Numbered from the stretch's first letter, positions 15,107-22,510 are shown. The stretch is DNA of 22,875 bases from Pleionea sp041589565 (GCA_041589565.1 JBFHVL010000026.1:1-22875), one strand, 5' to 3'. Notes: generated by a model from the sequence alone, not told the origin. Numbers and translations are program-made.

Positions 15107-15721
15107 TTACTTTAATTCGATCTCATTATTCGCAAGTTTCTTAATCACCGAATCCAGGCCATCTTTTTCGATCTGTTGACCAAACTGGTTGCGGTAACTG
15201 GTAGCCATACTGATCCCTTCGATACTGACATCAACTACGCGCCATTCGTTTAGTCCCTTCGGCTTTTTCAACCAGTAGTCAATTTTTACTGGAGCGCCAT
15301 CGCTTTGTTTCATTTCACTTTTAACACGAGCAATGGTGTTATCTCTTCCGTATTCGGTGCTTTCAAAGGTAAAGGTTTGACCGTCATACTGAGCCAACCC
15401 TTTGGCATAGGTTTTAATCACCAGATCAACGAATTTCTCAACAAACACTTTCTGTTGTTCTGCACTGGCATTTTTCCATTCTTTTGCCAGCACACGACGC
15501 CCCAGAGCTTCCTGATCAATGTAGGGAAGGAGCTCTTTTTTAACCAGATTAATCGCGAGGCTTTCATCAGCCTTAAGCTTTTCTTTATTTTTTTCCAGAA
15601 AGTTAACAATGTTGCTCGCAACACTCTCAAGCATGGTTTTGGGATCTGTTTCAGCATGAACGTTTAATGCAACAAGGGCAAATAGAGCACTGAACAGGAT
15701 TTTCTTTAATATGAGTTTCAT
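15107..15721 (-). CDS. MlaC/Ttg2D-family periplasmic phospholipid-binding protein, copy 1
   Basis: A 204-residue protein with a signal peptide (LILKKILFSALFALVALNVHA, cut before ETDP) and an MlaC domain. Shared with the downstream copy are LLPYIDQEALGRRVL, YAKGLAQYDGQTFTF and VVDVSIEGISMATSYRNQ, the aligned blocks agreeing closely in position. An AAGGA ribosome site lies 7 bp before the ATG. A 109-bp gap separates it from tusE upstream, where no obvious hairpin terminator is visible, so both an own promoter and read-through from the tus genes are possible. Function is inferred from family: lipid transport or outer-membrane lipid asymmetry. Confidence 0.9.
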   Translation of the reverse strand: MKLILKKILFSALFALVALNVHAETDPKTMLESVASNIVNFLEKNKEKLKADESLAINLVKKELLPYIDQEALGRRVLAKEWKNASAEQQKVFVEKFVDLVIKTYAKGLAQYDGQTFTFESTEYGRDNTIARVKSEMKQSDGAPVKIDYWLKKPKGLNEWRVVDVSIEGISMATSYRNQFGQQIEKDGLDSVIKKLANNEIELK

Positions 15722-15830
15722 GGCTATTCCTTAAACATCACTCATGGGTTTATGAGAGCACAATTATGCACGTTGGTTACAAATTTTAAAGGCTAAAATA
15801 TTAACAAAACCTGAATATTGTGGAAATTAA

Positions 15831-16163
15831 CTAAATACAGCGCTTGGGTTTGGGCAATCCCGCAATTTTAGTGGCTTGCTTAGCTGGCCCTTTGGGAAAC
15901 AGCTTATACAGATACATGCTGTTGCCTTTTTCCTCTCCGAGCTCTTTGGCCAGGTACTTTACCAATGGTCGAATCGATGGACTTGTATTAAATTCATCAT
16001 AAAAGCGACGAACATAACGAACGACCTCCCAGTGATCTTCGGACAGTTGAATGCCATCACCAGCGGCTATTAGGGGAGCCAAATCTTCGTTCCAAAGAGA
16101 AGGGTCCGTTAAATAGCCTTCTTTATCGGTTACGATGTGAGATGGTAGGGGCGTCATTTTCAA
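15831..16163 (-). CDS. tusE: TusE, sulfur carrier of the tRNA 2-thiolation relay
   Basis: A cytoplasmic DsrC/TusE-family protein of 110 residues that accepts persulfide sulfur from TusBCD and hands it to MnmA for 2-thiouridine in tRNA wobble positions. The C-terminal tail GLPKPKRCI carries the invariant penultimate Cys109. The second cysteine present in DsrC proteins of sulfur-oxidising and sulfate-reducing bacteria, about 11 residues earlier, is Thr98 here, so this is the TusE rather than the DsrC type. Central blocks LSEDHWEVVRYVRRFY and IRPLVKYLAKELG are typical. The start overlaps the end of tusB by 4 bp (ATGA), showing coupling. It is the last gene of tusDCBE. Confidence 0.95.
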   Translation of the reverse strand: MKMTPLPSHIVTDKEGYLTDPSLWNEDLAPLIAAGDGIQLSEDHWEVVRYVRRFYDEFNTSPSIRPLVKYLAKELGEEKGNSMYLYKLFPKGPAKQATKIAGLPKPKRCI

Positions 16164-16447
16164 ATGGTCCAGGTTAAGGTCTTGTCGAATTTAAGTGTTA
16201 ACTCGACCATCGCTTCATAATTTTTGATCAACTCAAATTTTGTGTCGTTAAAAGGAACGCCACGGATTTGTAAGTCTGTTTTGAGCACATATTTGTTAAC
16301 TAAATGTACAAAAGCAGCTGAGCCGATTAAGTAACTCCCGTCTGCAATCAGCAGTACAGCATCTTCTTTATTCATTAATGCAGCCAGGTTCTGGCAATCA
16401 GACTCAGAAAGCTGCTGATTACAAATATACAAACAACTCACAGGCAA
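16160..16447 (-). CDS. tusB: TusB, sulfur relay subunit (DsrH family)
   Basis: A 95-residue DsrH/TusB-family protein, one of three subunits of the TusBCD complex (heterohexamer in E. coli) in the sulfur relay from IscS via TusA to TusE. The region EDAVLLIADGSYLIGS matches the family's strand-turn segment, and the C-terminus ends in the usual short TLTWTI-like strand. Its start overlaps tusC by 10 bp and its end overlaps tusE by 4 bp, in the order tusD-C-B-E. Sequence conservation in this subunit is low, so the call rests partly on gene order. Confidence 0.88.
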   Translation of the reverse strand: MPVSCLYICNQQLSESDCQNLAALMNKEDAVLLIADGSYLIGSAAFVHLVNKYVLKTDLQIRGVPFNDTKFELIKNYEAMVELTLKFDKTLTWTI

Positions 16448-16791
16448 ATTACCTTGTCATGCTTAGCGATTAAGGCTTTTATTTGATCTTGTGAAGCTAA
16501 GATTGCCTCGATCATTAGGTTCTTCTCTGAAAGGTTGTGTTTTGCTAGCGACTCTTCGCTGACAAAAACATGCTCGATGTCATAAAGATCGAGTCCTTTA
16601 AAGAGCCTCGTAAATTCTTTGATACCTGCGAGTTTAGGCATTTGGTCTTTCACCAGATTCCAGACTCCCCAGTCTAGAAACAGTAGACTCACTTGCTGAT
16701 CGAAAGCGGCTTGCGCTAACGCCATATCCAGTGCTTCTTTGGATGAATCGCTGCCATATGGCGGTTTATTAAAAATAAATAAAATAGACAT
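16438..16791 (-). CDS. tusC: TusC, sulfur relay subunit (DsrF family)
   Basis: A 117-residue DsrF/TusC-family protein with the conserved N-terminus ILFIFNKPPYGSDSSKEALD and the segment VSLLFLDWGVWNLVKDQ. I choose the ATG at 16791. The open frame extends further to 16869, but that would overlap tusD by 71 bp and add 26 residues not seen in the family. With this start the gap to tusD is 7 bp. TusC is structurally related to TusB and TusD and holds no catalytic cysteine that I can assign. Confidence 0.92.
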   Translation of the reverse strand: MSILFIFNKPPYGSDSSKEALDMALAQAAFDQQVSLLFLDWGVWNLVKDQMPKLAGIKEFTRLFKGLDLYDIEHVFVSEESLAKHNLSEKNLMIEAILASQDQIKALIAKHDKVICL

Positions 16792-16798
16792 AATGTAA

Positions 16799-17194
16799 TC
16801 AGGCAAAGTGAAGGGTTTTATCAGCATTAGCGACGGCCTCTGCCCAAGCGCCCAGTCCGGCAATTTCAAAAGGAGTCGATACGGTAAAAGCGTCTAGATT
16901 GGCCAGCTCACTGTCTTCTTGATTTAGCATGCCACGTTTATTGGCAACTGAAACACACGCTTGAAGTGGGAAATTGTATTGATTTGAGAGTGTTTGCCAG
17001 TTTCGACCAAGGTGCTGCTCATCGTTCGCTGGGTTTAGCAGTCGATTGGCCACATAGACGCCATCGCCATAGAAAAACACTGTCGAAACTTTGTGGCCAA
17101 GTTGATACACGGCATCAACAAAGCCCTGAGCAGAGCTGTGCGCCTGACTAGAGAATGGAGAGCCCGTGACAAGAATAGCAAATGATTTCGACAT
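16799..17194 (-). CDS. tusD: TusD, sulfur relay subunit (DsrE family)
   Basis: A 131-residue DsrE/TusD-family protein and the sulfur-carrying subunit of TusBCD. The likely active cysteine is Cys80 in FPLQACVSVANKRG, matching E. coli Cys78. The N-terminus FAILVTGSPFSSQAHSSA and the block VFFYGDGVYVANRL are family hallmarks. It is the first gene of the unit. Only about 50 bp separate its start from the yccA terminator, so its promoter must lie in or next to that terminator; a TAAAAT sits there but no good -35 could be picked. Confidence 0.95.
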   Translation of the reverse strand: MSKSFAILVTGSPFSSQAHSSAQGFVDAVYQLGHKVSTVFFYGDGVYVANRLLNPANDEQHLGRNWQTLSNQYNFPLQACVSVANKRGMLNQEDSELANLDAFTVSTPFEIAGLGAWAEAVANADKTLHFA

Positions 17195-17246
17195 GGTTTA
17201 ATGCCTGATTAGCAGATGGGTTGAATTTTACCATAGCGGCAGCAAT

Positions 17247-17272
17247 AAAAAACCCGGCACGAAGGCCGGGTT
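17247..17272 (-). terminator. Rho-independent terminator of yccA
   Basis: On the minus strand AACCCGGC (17272-17265) pairs with GCCGGGTT (17258-17251) around a 6-base loop, with a run of T residues to 17247. It lies about 20 bp after the yccA stop. Confidence 0.88.
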
Positions 17273-17292
17273 GATTTAAGTTGGTAACTTTA

Positions 17293-17976
17293 TCAATCGT
17301 CGCCCGAGAAGGCAGACAGAAGATGAAGAATATTCATAAACAACACATAAAGGTTAATGAATATGTTCATTGCAGCCAAAACATAATTTGTTTGTTGACC
17401 ATGGATTATAGCGCTGGTGTCATAAAGAATATAGCCAGACATTAGCAGCACCATTGCTGCTGAAATGGCTAGGCTCAATCCTGAAACATACCACCCAAAG
17501 AAGTAATTGCCAGCGAAATAGATGACGGCAAGTCCGAAAACCATCATTAAGCCTACGAACAAGAACCCGCGCATAAAACTAAAGTCTTTTTTCGTGGTAA
17601 GCACATATCCAGAAAGAGCAAAGAAAATGAGCCCGGTTAAGCCAAGAGATTGAACAATGATCTGTGGCCCGTAATGTAGCGAATACAAATTGAGAATAGG
17701 TCCGGCGTAGAATCCAAAAAAGCCAGTAAACAAAAATACCATCAAGACGCCTACGCCACTGTTGGCTGTCTTTGCCATAATAAAAGGCAAACCAATGATG
17801 ACTGCCAAGTATAACCATGGCGAAATTGGTGCAATATTCATAGACATTGACACTGCAGCCATGATGCCACTGAACAAAATTGATGCGCCGAGTAACAAAT
17901 AGGTGTTTTTAAGCACCTTATTTACCGCCAACCCCTGAGAGCCAGCGCGTTCAATTACATTAACATTGCGATCCAT
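17293..17976 (-). CDS. yccA: YccA-like Bax-inhibitor-1 family inner-membrane protein
   Basis: A 227-residue membrane protein with seven predicted helices of the BI-1/YccA (LFG/TMBIM) family. E. coli YccA binds and modulates the FtsH-HflKC protease. Family features are the short cytoplasmic N-terminus before NKVLKNTYLLLGASILFSGI, the segment GFFGFYAGPILNLYS, and the last helix with YVLAAMNIFINLYVLFMNIL ending LLSAFSGDD. A GGAG ribosome site lies 10 bp before the ATG. In E. coli yccA is next to tusE (yccK); here the same pair is separated by tusDCB, all on one strand, supporting the assignment. A terminator closes the gene, so it is not an operon with tus. Confidence 0.92.
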   Translation of the reverse strand: MDRNVNVIERAGSQGLAVNKVLKNTYLLLGASILFSGIMAAVSMSMNIAPISPWLYLAVIIGLPFIMAKTANSGVGVLMVFLFTGFFGFYAGPILNLYSLHYGPQIIVQSLGLTGLIFFALSGYVLTTKKDFSFMRGFLFVGLMMVFGLAVIYFAGNYFFGWYVSGLSLAISAAMVLLMSGYILYDTSAIIHGQQTNYVLAAMNIFINLYVLFMNILHLLSAFSGDD

Positions 17977-18022
17977 AAGGTTTTTTCTCCGAAATTCAAA
18001 CCGTTAGCCTGATACTGAGACA

Positions 18023-18050
18023 AATATAACAAAAATTTGTTTCATAACAA
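18023..18050 (-). promoter_or_regulatory. Candidate sigma-70 promoter of yccA
   Basis: On the minus strand TTGTTA (18050-18045), a 16-base spacer, and TATATT (18028-18023), about 45 bp before the start codon. Chosen by eye in AT-rich sequence, so moderate support only. Confidence 0.4.
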
Positions 18051-18152
18051 GCACTATCATGTTGCTGATTATTTCCCGAACAGCAAATGGCTATGCTTTG
18101 GCCTATACATGGGGGCATTTCTAAAAAAGTCAAAAATTTCGCCAGGAAAGGC

Positions 18153-18180
18153 TTGATTATCAAAATCTTTCTAGTATTAT
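18153..18180 (+). promoter_or_regulatory. Candidate promoter of tRNA-Ser
   Basis: TTGATT (18153-18158), a 16-base spacer and TATTAT (18175-18180), followed by a C/G-rich stretch before the tRNA at 18194. The tRNA start lies about 13 bases after the -10, a short 5' leader. Confidence 0.5.
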
Positions 18181-18193
18181 TCGGCTTCCTCGC

Positions 18194-18284
18194 GGAGGGA
18201 TGGCAGAGCGGTTGAATGCACCGGTCTTGAAAACCGGCATGGGTTAATAGCCCATCCAGGGTTCGAATCCCTGTCCCTCCGCCA
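18194..18284 (+). tRNA. tRNA-Ser (anticodon TGA)
   Basis: A 91-base class II tRNA with encoded CCA. The acceptor GGAGGGA pairs with TCCCTCC. The anticodon stem CCGGT/ACCGG encloses CTTGAAA with TGA as anticodon. The long variable arm is CATGGGTTAATAGCCCATC, and the T-arm has GGGTTCGAATCCC. Its last 19 bases are repeated downstream at 18448. Confidence 0.97.
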
Positions 18285-18359
18285 GCATTTTTGAAAGCAC
18301 CTTATTTAAGGTGCTTTTTTTATGTCTAAAGAAAACCTCGAGGGCAGGGTGAGAAGCCT
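18266..18359 (+). repeat. rtT-like direct repeat, unit 1 (tRNA-Ser 3' end plus terminator)
   Basis: This 94-bp unit starts with the last 19 bases of tRNA-Ser (AATCCCTGTCCCTCCGCCA), then a terminator hairpin and about 40 bp more, ending GAGAAGCCT. Unit 2 at 18448-18542 is identical apart from a small difference (GGGCAGGG against GGGGTAGGG), at a period of 182-183 bp. The 88 bp between the units (18360-18447) hold three hairpins: 18371-18379/18385-18393 (perfect 9-bp stem), 18396-18400/18410-18414 and 18429-18434/18437-18442. Just before the first hairpin is a T-arm-like GGTTCGACTC. Confidence 0.9.
18294..18321 (+). terminator. Terminator of tRNA-Ser, copy 1
   Basis: AAAGCACCTTA (18294-18304) pairs with TAAGGTGCTTT (18307-18317) and runs into seven T residues. 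It lies 10 bp after the tRNA CCA and is duplicated with the repeat. Confidence 0.88.
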
Positions 18360-18447
18360 GGATGGTTCGACTCATCGGCCGGGAGCCGATGAGAACATCG
18401 GAGGAACGACGATGGCCCGAAGGGTAGAGCGCATGGATGCGCGAAAT

Positions 18448-18542
18448 AATCCCTGTCCCTCCGCCAGCATTTTTGAAAGCACCTTATTTAAGGTGCTTTT
18501 TTTATGTCTAAAGAAAACCTCGAGGGGTAGGGTGAGAAGCCT
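18448..18542 (+). repeat. rtT-like direct repeat, unit 2
   Basis: Second copy of the tRNA-Ser 3' end (19 bases, 18448-18466) plus terminator and flank, ending GAGAAGCCT at 18542. Sequence then diverges (CCCCCAACC). The tRNA body is not repeated, so this copy cannot make a tRNA. A chance 89-codon open frame (18322-18591) crosses both units and I do not call it. Confidence 0.9.
18476..18503 (+). terminator. Terminator copy 2 within the repeat
   Basis: Exact copy of the 18294-18321 hairpin and U-tract, shifted by 182 bp. It would end any transcript reading through the first terminator. Confidence 0.8.
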
Positions 18543-18903
18543 CCCCCAACCTCACTATCTACTTAATAACCCCGCTTTAAGGTTTTGCTGAATCGCTCAT
18601 TATTGACTATAAACTAAGGTGATCATTTTTAGCTTTGTTCTCTAAACTGGCTTAGTCTGAGCGGGCTGATTGGCCATATTTAGACACTCATCGTCAGAAT
18701 ATCGCTTATGTCGATAGAGCTAAAAAATCATGCTTTTACTTACCCCGATAAACGATTGCCATATTAATAAAAAGTGGTAAGCTAACTTGAAGGGCAGGAA
18801 TCTTACTTACAAATCAAGATGTTGGCTAACATTTAATCAATGTTTAAGTCGAATTTAAAGACTGCTCTACCGATAAAATGATAATAATCAATGAGGTGAA
18901 GAT
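18543..18903. other. Leader region of uvrY, no gene recognised
   Basis: About 360 bp between the tRNA-Ser repeat and uvrY. It must hold the uvrY promoter, but I cannot single out one with confidence. The AATAACCCCGCTTTAAGG segment near 18563 is not a clear hairpin. The last bases contain GAGGTG, the uvrY ribosome site. Confidence 0.5.
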
Positions 18904-19551
18904 TTGATCAAGGTTTTAATAGTCGATGACCATGATCTGGTCCGAACGGGGATTACTCGCCTGTTAGCCGATGTACAAGGTATTGATGTGGTAGGAGAGG
19001 CGGCTAATGGCGAGGAAGCCATTGCTAAATCCAGAGAACTAAATCCAAATGTCATCCTGATGGACGCCAATATGCCCGGTATTGGAGGTTTAGAAGCGAC
19101 TCGCCGGTTAGTGCGTTATGACCCTGATGTAAAAGTAGTAGTGGTTAGCGTACATGCTGATGAGCCTTATCCTTCACGCTTTATGCAAGCCGGAGCGGCA
19201 GGTTATTTGACCAAGGGTGCAGATATCGAAGAAATGGTAATTGCTATCAAGCAAGTAGCCAGAGGTAAGCGATACCTGACTCCTGAAATAGCCCAGCAAA
19301 TGGCGCTGAAGCGTTTTGACGACTCTGATGATGATCCTTTTGAAATTTTATCGGAACGCGAAATGCAAGTGATGATGATGATCACCCAAGGACAGAAAGT
19401 TCAGCAAATCTCCGATAAACTATGTCTGAGCCCTAAGACCGTAAATAGCTACCGCTATCGCCTGTTTGAAAAGCTTGGCGTAGATAATGATGTGGAGTTA
19501 ACCCATCTTGCTATTCGTCACGGACTCATCAGTAGCGAAATTGTTAAATAG
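18904..19551 (+). CDS. uvrY: UvrY/GacA response regulator
   Basis: A 215-residue NarL/FixJ-type response regulator, the partner of the BarA/GacS sensor kinase, which activates CsrB/RsmZ-type small RNAs and so counters CsrA. Receiver domain about 1-120: acidic pocket D8-D9, phosphoacceptor D54 in ILMDANMPG, and K104 in YLTKGAD. LuxR-type helix-turn-helix about 145-205, with LSEREMQVMMMITQGQKVQQ and LSPKTVNSYRYRLFEKLG. The start is TTG, supported by a GAGGTG ribosome site at a suitable distance and by the N-terminus IKVLIVDDHDLVRTGITRLL, which aligns with GacA from its first residues. uvrC follows, as in E. coli and Pseudomonas. Confidence 0.95.
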   Translation: MIKVLIVDDHDLVRTGITRLLADVQGIDVVGEAANGEEAIAKSRELNPNVILMDANMPGIGGLEATRRLVRYDPDVKVVVVSVHADEPYPSRFMQAGAAGYLTKGADIEEMVIAIKQVARGKRYLTPEIAQQMALKRFDDSDDDPFEILSEREMQVMMMITQGQKVQQISDKLCLSPKTVNSYRYRLFEKLGVDNDVELTHLAIRHGLISSEIVK

Positions 19552-19556
19552 AGTAA

Positions 19557-19584
19557 AATAAAGGGATTTTTGAATCCCTTTATT
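19557..19584. terminator. Hairpin between uvrY and uvrC
   Basis: A perfect 12-bp stem, AATAAAGGGATT (19557-19568) with AATCCCTTTATT (19573-19584), and a TTTG loop. It lies 6 bp after the uvrY stop and lacks a long U-tract, so it may be a weak terminator, an attenuator or a processing site. Confidence 0.5.
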
Positions 19585-19590
19585 AATTGT

Positions 19591-21417
19591 ATGACCTCTC
19601 CCGAAAATTCTTTTGATATCCCTTCATTTTTAAAGCAGCTCACTGGCAAGCCGGGTGTTTACCGAATGCTCGATGCAGACGGGCAGGTAATTTATGTTGG
19701 CAAGGCTAAGAACTTAAAAAAACGAGTTTCGAGCTATTTCAATAAGAGTGATGCATCTGTTAAAACCCAGGTGATGGTAAAACAGATAAAGAGCATTGAA
19801 GTTACGGTTACCAATACCGAAATTGAAGCTTTGTTACTTGAAAATAACCTAATCAAACAATTAAAGCCGCGTTATAACGTGGTATTTAGAGATGATAAGT
19901 CATATCCCTATATTCTACTGTCGAGTGGCAAGTATCCCCGTCTGGCTTACCATCGAGGAGCAAAAAAAGAAAAAGGAGAGTATTTTGGGCCTTTTCCGGG
20001 TGCAAGTGCCGTACGGCATAGTTTGTCTTTGCTGCAAAAATTATTTCAGGTAAGACAATGTGAAGATTCTGTTTTTAGGAATCGTTCAAGGCCATGTCTT
20101 CAGTATCAAATCAAGCGCTGCAAAGCGCCCTGTGTTGGATACATTTCCGAAGAAGACTATGCCAAGGATGTCGAGCTCACTCGTCTTTTTTATCAGGGTA
20201 AAAACGATCGGGTTATCCAGCGACTGAGTGAAAGAATGGAGCAGGCTGCCGAGCAACTAGATTTCGAAACAGCGGCAGAACTCAGAGATCAAATAGCAGG
20301 CTTGCGTAAACTGATTGGTAAACAGGTGATTTCTGGAACTCAAATTGATGCCGACATATTTGCGATGTCTGTTGATGCAGGTATTGCGTGCGTTTTAGTT
20401 ATGTTTGTTCGGCAGGGAGGAGTGCTGGGGAGTAAGACTTATTTTCCCAAGTACTCAGGCTTAAATACGGAAGATGAACTGGCTGAATCATTCATCACTC
20501 AGTTTTATCTATCGGGTAAGTCGCCTCCGGACGAAGTCATAGTGGGCCGGGACTCTCTCAACTTTGCAGTATTAGGTGAAGCGATTCAGCAGGTAGCTAG
20601 AAAACAGGTTCGACTTACTGCAAAAGTGCGAGCCGACCGTGCAGATTGGCTTGACCTGGCTGAGCAAAATGTAAATCAGGCATTACAGTCGCGGTTAAAC
20701 CTGCGCTCCAGCCAACAAGAAAAACTATCGGCACTAAAAAAGGAACTCAAGTTGGAGGTGTTGCCAGAGCACATGGAATGTTTTGACATCAGTCATACCA
20801 TGGGAGAAGAAACTGTGGCTTCCTGTGTGGTGTTTAGGGATGGTGCTCCTCATCGACAAAGTTACCGTCGATTTAATATTAAAAACGTTACACCAGGAGA
20901 TGATTATGCTGCAATCGAGCAAGCCGTATTTCGTCGCTATTCTCGCGTGATCAAAGAAGAGGCGACATTACCTCAGCTGATATTAATTGACGGTGGGAAA
21001 GGGCAGCTTAATGCAGCGCAGAAATCGCTCGATGAGTTAGGCTTAAATGAGGTGACCTGTATTGGCGTTGCCAAAGGCACTGAACGGAAAGCCGGTATGG
21101 AGCAGATATTCAAAAAAGGGCAATCGGTAGCTCAGGTTTTTGATAACCACTCGCCGGGACTTCATCTGATACAACAGATTCGAGATGAAGCTCACCGATT
21201 TGCGATTAGCGGGCATCGCCATAAACGTGGTAAAGCAAGAGTCAAGTCATGGCTGGAAGATATACCCGGAGTGGGGCCTAAAAAGCGGCAGCTACTCCTT
21301 AAGCACTTTGGGGGACTTAAAAATATTGAGTCGGCATCCTTGTCCGATCTAAAAAAAGTAACAGGTATCAACCAGGACTTAGCCGAGAAGATTTATAATT
21401 ATTTGCACGAAGCCTGA
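19591..21417 (+). CDS. uvrC: UvrC, excinuclease ABC subunit C
   Basis: Nucleotide excision repair nuclease that makes both incisions after UvrB loads on damaged DNA. Residue numbers are from the ATG at 19591 (608 residues; E. coli has 610). GIY-YIG nuclease domain at about 20-100, with PGVYRML and VIYVGKAKNLKKR. Cysteine-containing region CLQYQIKRCKAPCVGYI. UVR motif for UvrB contact, QLDFETAAELRDQIAGLRKL. C-terminal RNase H-like nuclease with MECFDISHTMGEETVAS and LILIDGGKGQLNAA. Terminal helix-hairpin-helix pair with IPGVGPKKRQLLLKHFGG. A TTG at 19570 would add seven residues but falls in the loop of the hairpin, so I prefer the ATG although no good ribosome site precedes it. Confidence 0.96.
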   Translation: MTSPENSFDIPSFLKQLTGKPGVYRMLDADGQVIYVGKAKNLKKRVSSYFNKSDASVKTQVMVKQIKSIEVTVTNTEIEALLLENNLIKQLKPRYNVVFRDDKSYPYILLSSGKYPRLAYHRGAKKEKGEYFGPFPGASAVRHSLSLLQKLFQVRQCEDSVFRNRSRPCLQYQIKRCKAPCVGYISEEDYAKDVELTRLFYQGKNDRVIQRLSERMEQAAEQLDFETAAELRDQIAGLRKLIGKQVISGTQIDADIFAMSVDAGIACVLVMFVRQGGVLGSKTYFPKYSGLNTEDELAESFITQFYLSGKSPPDEVIVGRDSLNFAVLGEAIQQVARKQVRLTAKVRADRADWLDLAEQNVNQALQSRLNLRSSQQEKLSALKKELKLEVLPEHMECFDISHTMGEETVASCVVFRDGAPHRQSYRRFNIKNVTPGDDYAAIEQAVFRRYSRVIKEEATLPQLILIDGGKGQLNAAQKSLDELGLNEVTCIGVAKGTERKAGMEQIFKKGQSVAQVFDNHSPGLHLIQQIRDEAHRFAISGHRHKRGKARVKSWLEDIPGVGPKKRQLLLKHFGGLKNIESASLSDLKKVTGINQDLAEKIYNYLHEA

Positions 21418-21518
21418 GCCAATTGATGTAATCGTCAGTATAATGGACCCCCTGATTGAATTGGACAGGCTTTTAAAGCTTGTTAACTACCAGAAAAACA
21501 ACGACAAACTCAGAATTC

Positions 21519-22094
21519 ATGAATATTCCAAATATATTGACCAGCTTTCGTATCTTGATGATCCCAGTGTTTGTACTGGTGTTTTACTTGCCAGTGGACT
21601 GGAGTCACTTGGGGGCTGCAATTATCTTTGCTGTTGCTGGCTGGACCGACTGGTTCGATGGTTATATTGCCCGTAGATTTAACATGACGTCTCCTTTAGG
21701 TGCCTTTCTTGATCCGGTAGCGGATAAACTCATGGTCGTGATTTCAATTGTACTAATTGTTGAACTCTACGAAACGCCGTGGGTCGCCGTACCGGCATTG
21801 GTTATTATTGGACGAGAAATCATTATTACCGCTCTGCGAGAGTGGATGGCTGAATATGGAAACCGAGCCGATGTAAAAGTGTCATTTATTGGTAAGGTAA
21901 AAACGCTTTGGCAGTTAGGGGCAATATTCTTTTTGATTTTAGGAGGCGCCCAACCTTCAATTTATGATGTATTTGGTTACCCATTATTTGTCATTTTGGG
22001 GTATTTTGCACTCTATGTTTCAGTCGCTTTAACCCTTTGGTCTATGTACATTTATATAAAAGCAGCATGGCCCTACTTGACAGCAAATAAATAA
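21519..22094 (+). CDS. pgsA: CDP-diacylglycerol-glycerol-3-phosphate 3-phosphatidyltransferase
   Basis: Inner-membrane enzyme that makes phosphatidylglycerolphosphate, the committed step to phosphatidylglycerol and cardiolipin. The CDP-alcohol phosphotransferase motif is complete: D44-WF-D47-G-x2-A-R-x8-G61-x3-D65-x3-D69 (DWFDGYIARR followed by PLGAFLDPVADK). There are about five or six hydrophobic helices and the conserved REIIITALREWMAE segment. I choose the ATG at 21519 (191 residues), which starts at the family's NIPNILTSFRI. The open frame runs back to a TTG at 21480, but those 13 residues are polar and not family-like. It lies about 100 bp after uvrC on the same strand, and a tRNA promoter follows. 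Confidence 0.95.
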   Translation: MNIPNILTSFRILMIPVFVLVFYLPVDWSHLGAAIIFAVAGWTDWFDGYIARRFNMTSPLGAFLDPVADKLMVVISIVLIVELYETPWVAVPALVIIGREIIITALREWMAEYGNRADVKVSFIGKVKTLWQLGAIFFLILGGAQPSIYDVFGYPLFVILGYFALYVSVALTLWSMYIYIKAAWPYLTANK

Positions 22095-22194
22095 TACGGA
22101 TAATGCGCGACCGAAGAGAATAATGCCGTAACAGATTGTTTTTGAACAAAAAATATCCTTGGCGGCAAATCTGCGAAAAAAATAAAATTGGTGC

Positions 22195-22222
22195 TTGACA
22201 GATTTATTTCACACTGTAAAAT
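22195..22222 (+). promoter_or_regulatory. Strong sigma-70 promoter of tRNA-Gly
   Basis: TTGACA (22195-22200), a 16-base spacer, and TAAAAT (22217-22222), followed by the GC-rich GCACCGC discriminator about 18 bp before the tRNA. The consensus -35 and GC-rich start region fit a growth-regulated tRNA promoter. Confidence 0.85.
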
Positions 22223-22240
22223 GCACCGCACTTAAGCGAC

Positions 22241-22395
<155 letters not shown>

Positions 22396-22475
22396 TTTCT
22401 AAGCTCAAGTCTATGTACTTATCAGACTCGAGTATGAGCAGGAAACTCAAAGCGCATTTCCTGCTCAACTTAAAG

Positions 22476-22510
22476 AACCTCGTACTTGATCAAAGTATCG
22501 AGGTTTTTTT
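22476..22510 (+). terminator. Terminator between tRNA-Gly and tRNA-Cys
   Basis: AACCTCGTACTT (22476-22487) pairs with AAGTA-T-CGAGGTT (22493-22505), with one bulged T, and runs into seven T residues (22504-22510). Just upstream a perfect 10-bp hairpin GAGCAGGAAA/TTTCCTGCTC (about 22436-22466) may help processing. Confidence 0.82.

Noticed and set aside
16438..16869. Longer tusC reading with 26 extra N-terminal residues
   Set aside because: The extension overlaps tusD and is its sequence in another frame; the family N-terminus begins at the ATG at 16791.
18266..18542. attL/attR borders of an integrated element at tRNA-Ser
   Set aside because: Only 163 bp lie between the repeated 19-mers, with no integrase or cargo, and the repeat extends far past the tRNA end. 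A tandem duplication explains it better.
18322..18591. 89-codon open frame across the tRNA-Ser repeats
   Set aside because: It consists of repeat and tRNA-end sequence read by chance. It begins right after a terminator U-tract, has no ribosome site, and its protein text simply reflects the duplicated units.
21443..21676. 77-codon open frame before pgsA
   Set aside because: It overlaps pgsA in another frame and has no recognisable content.
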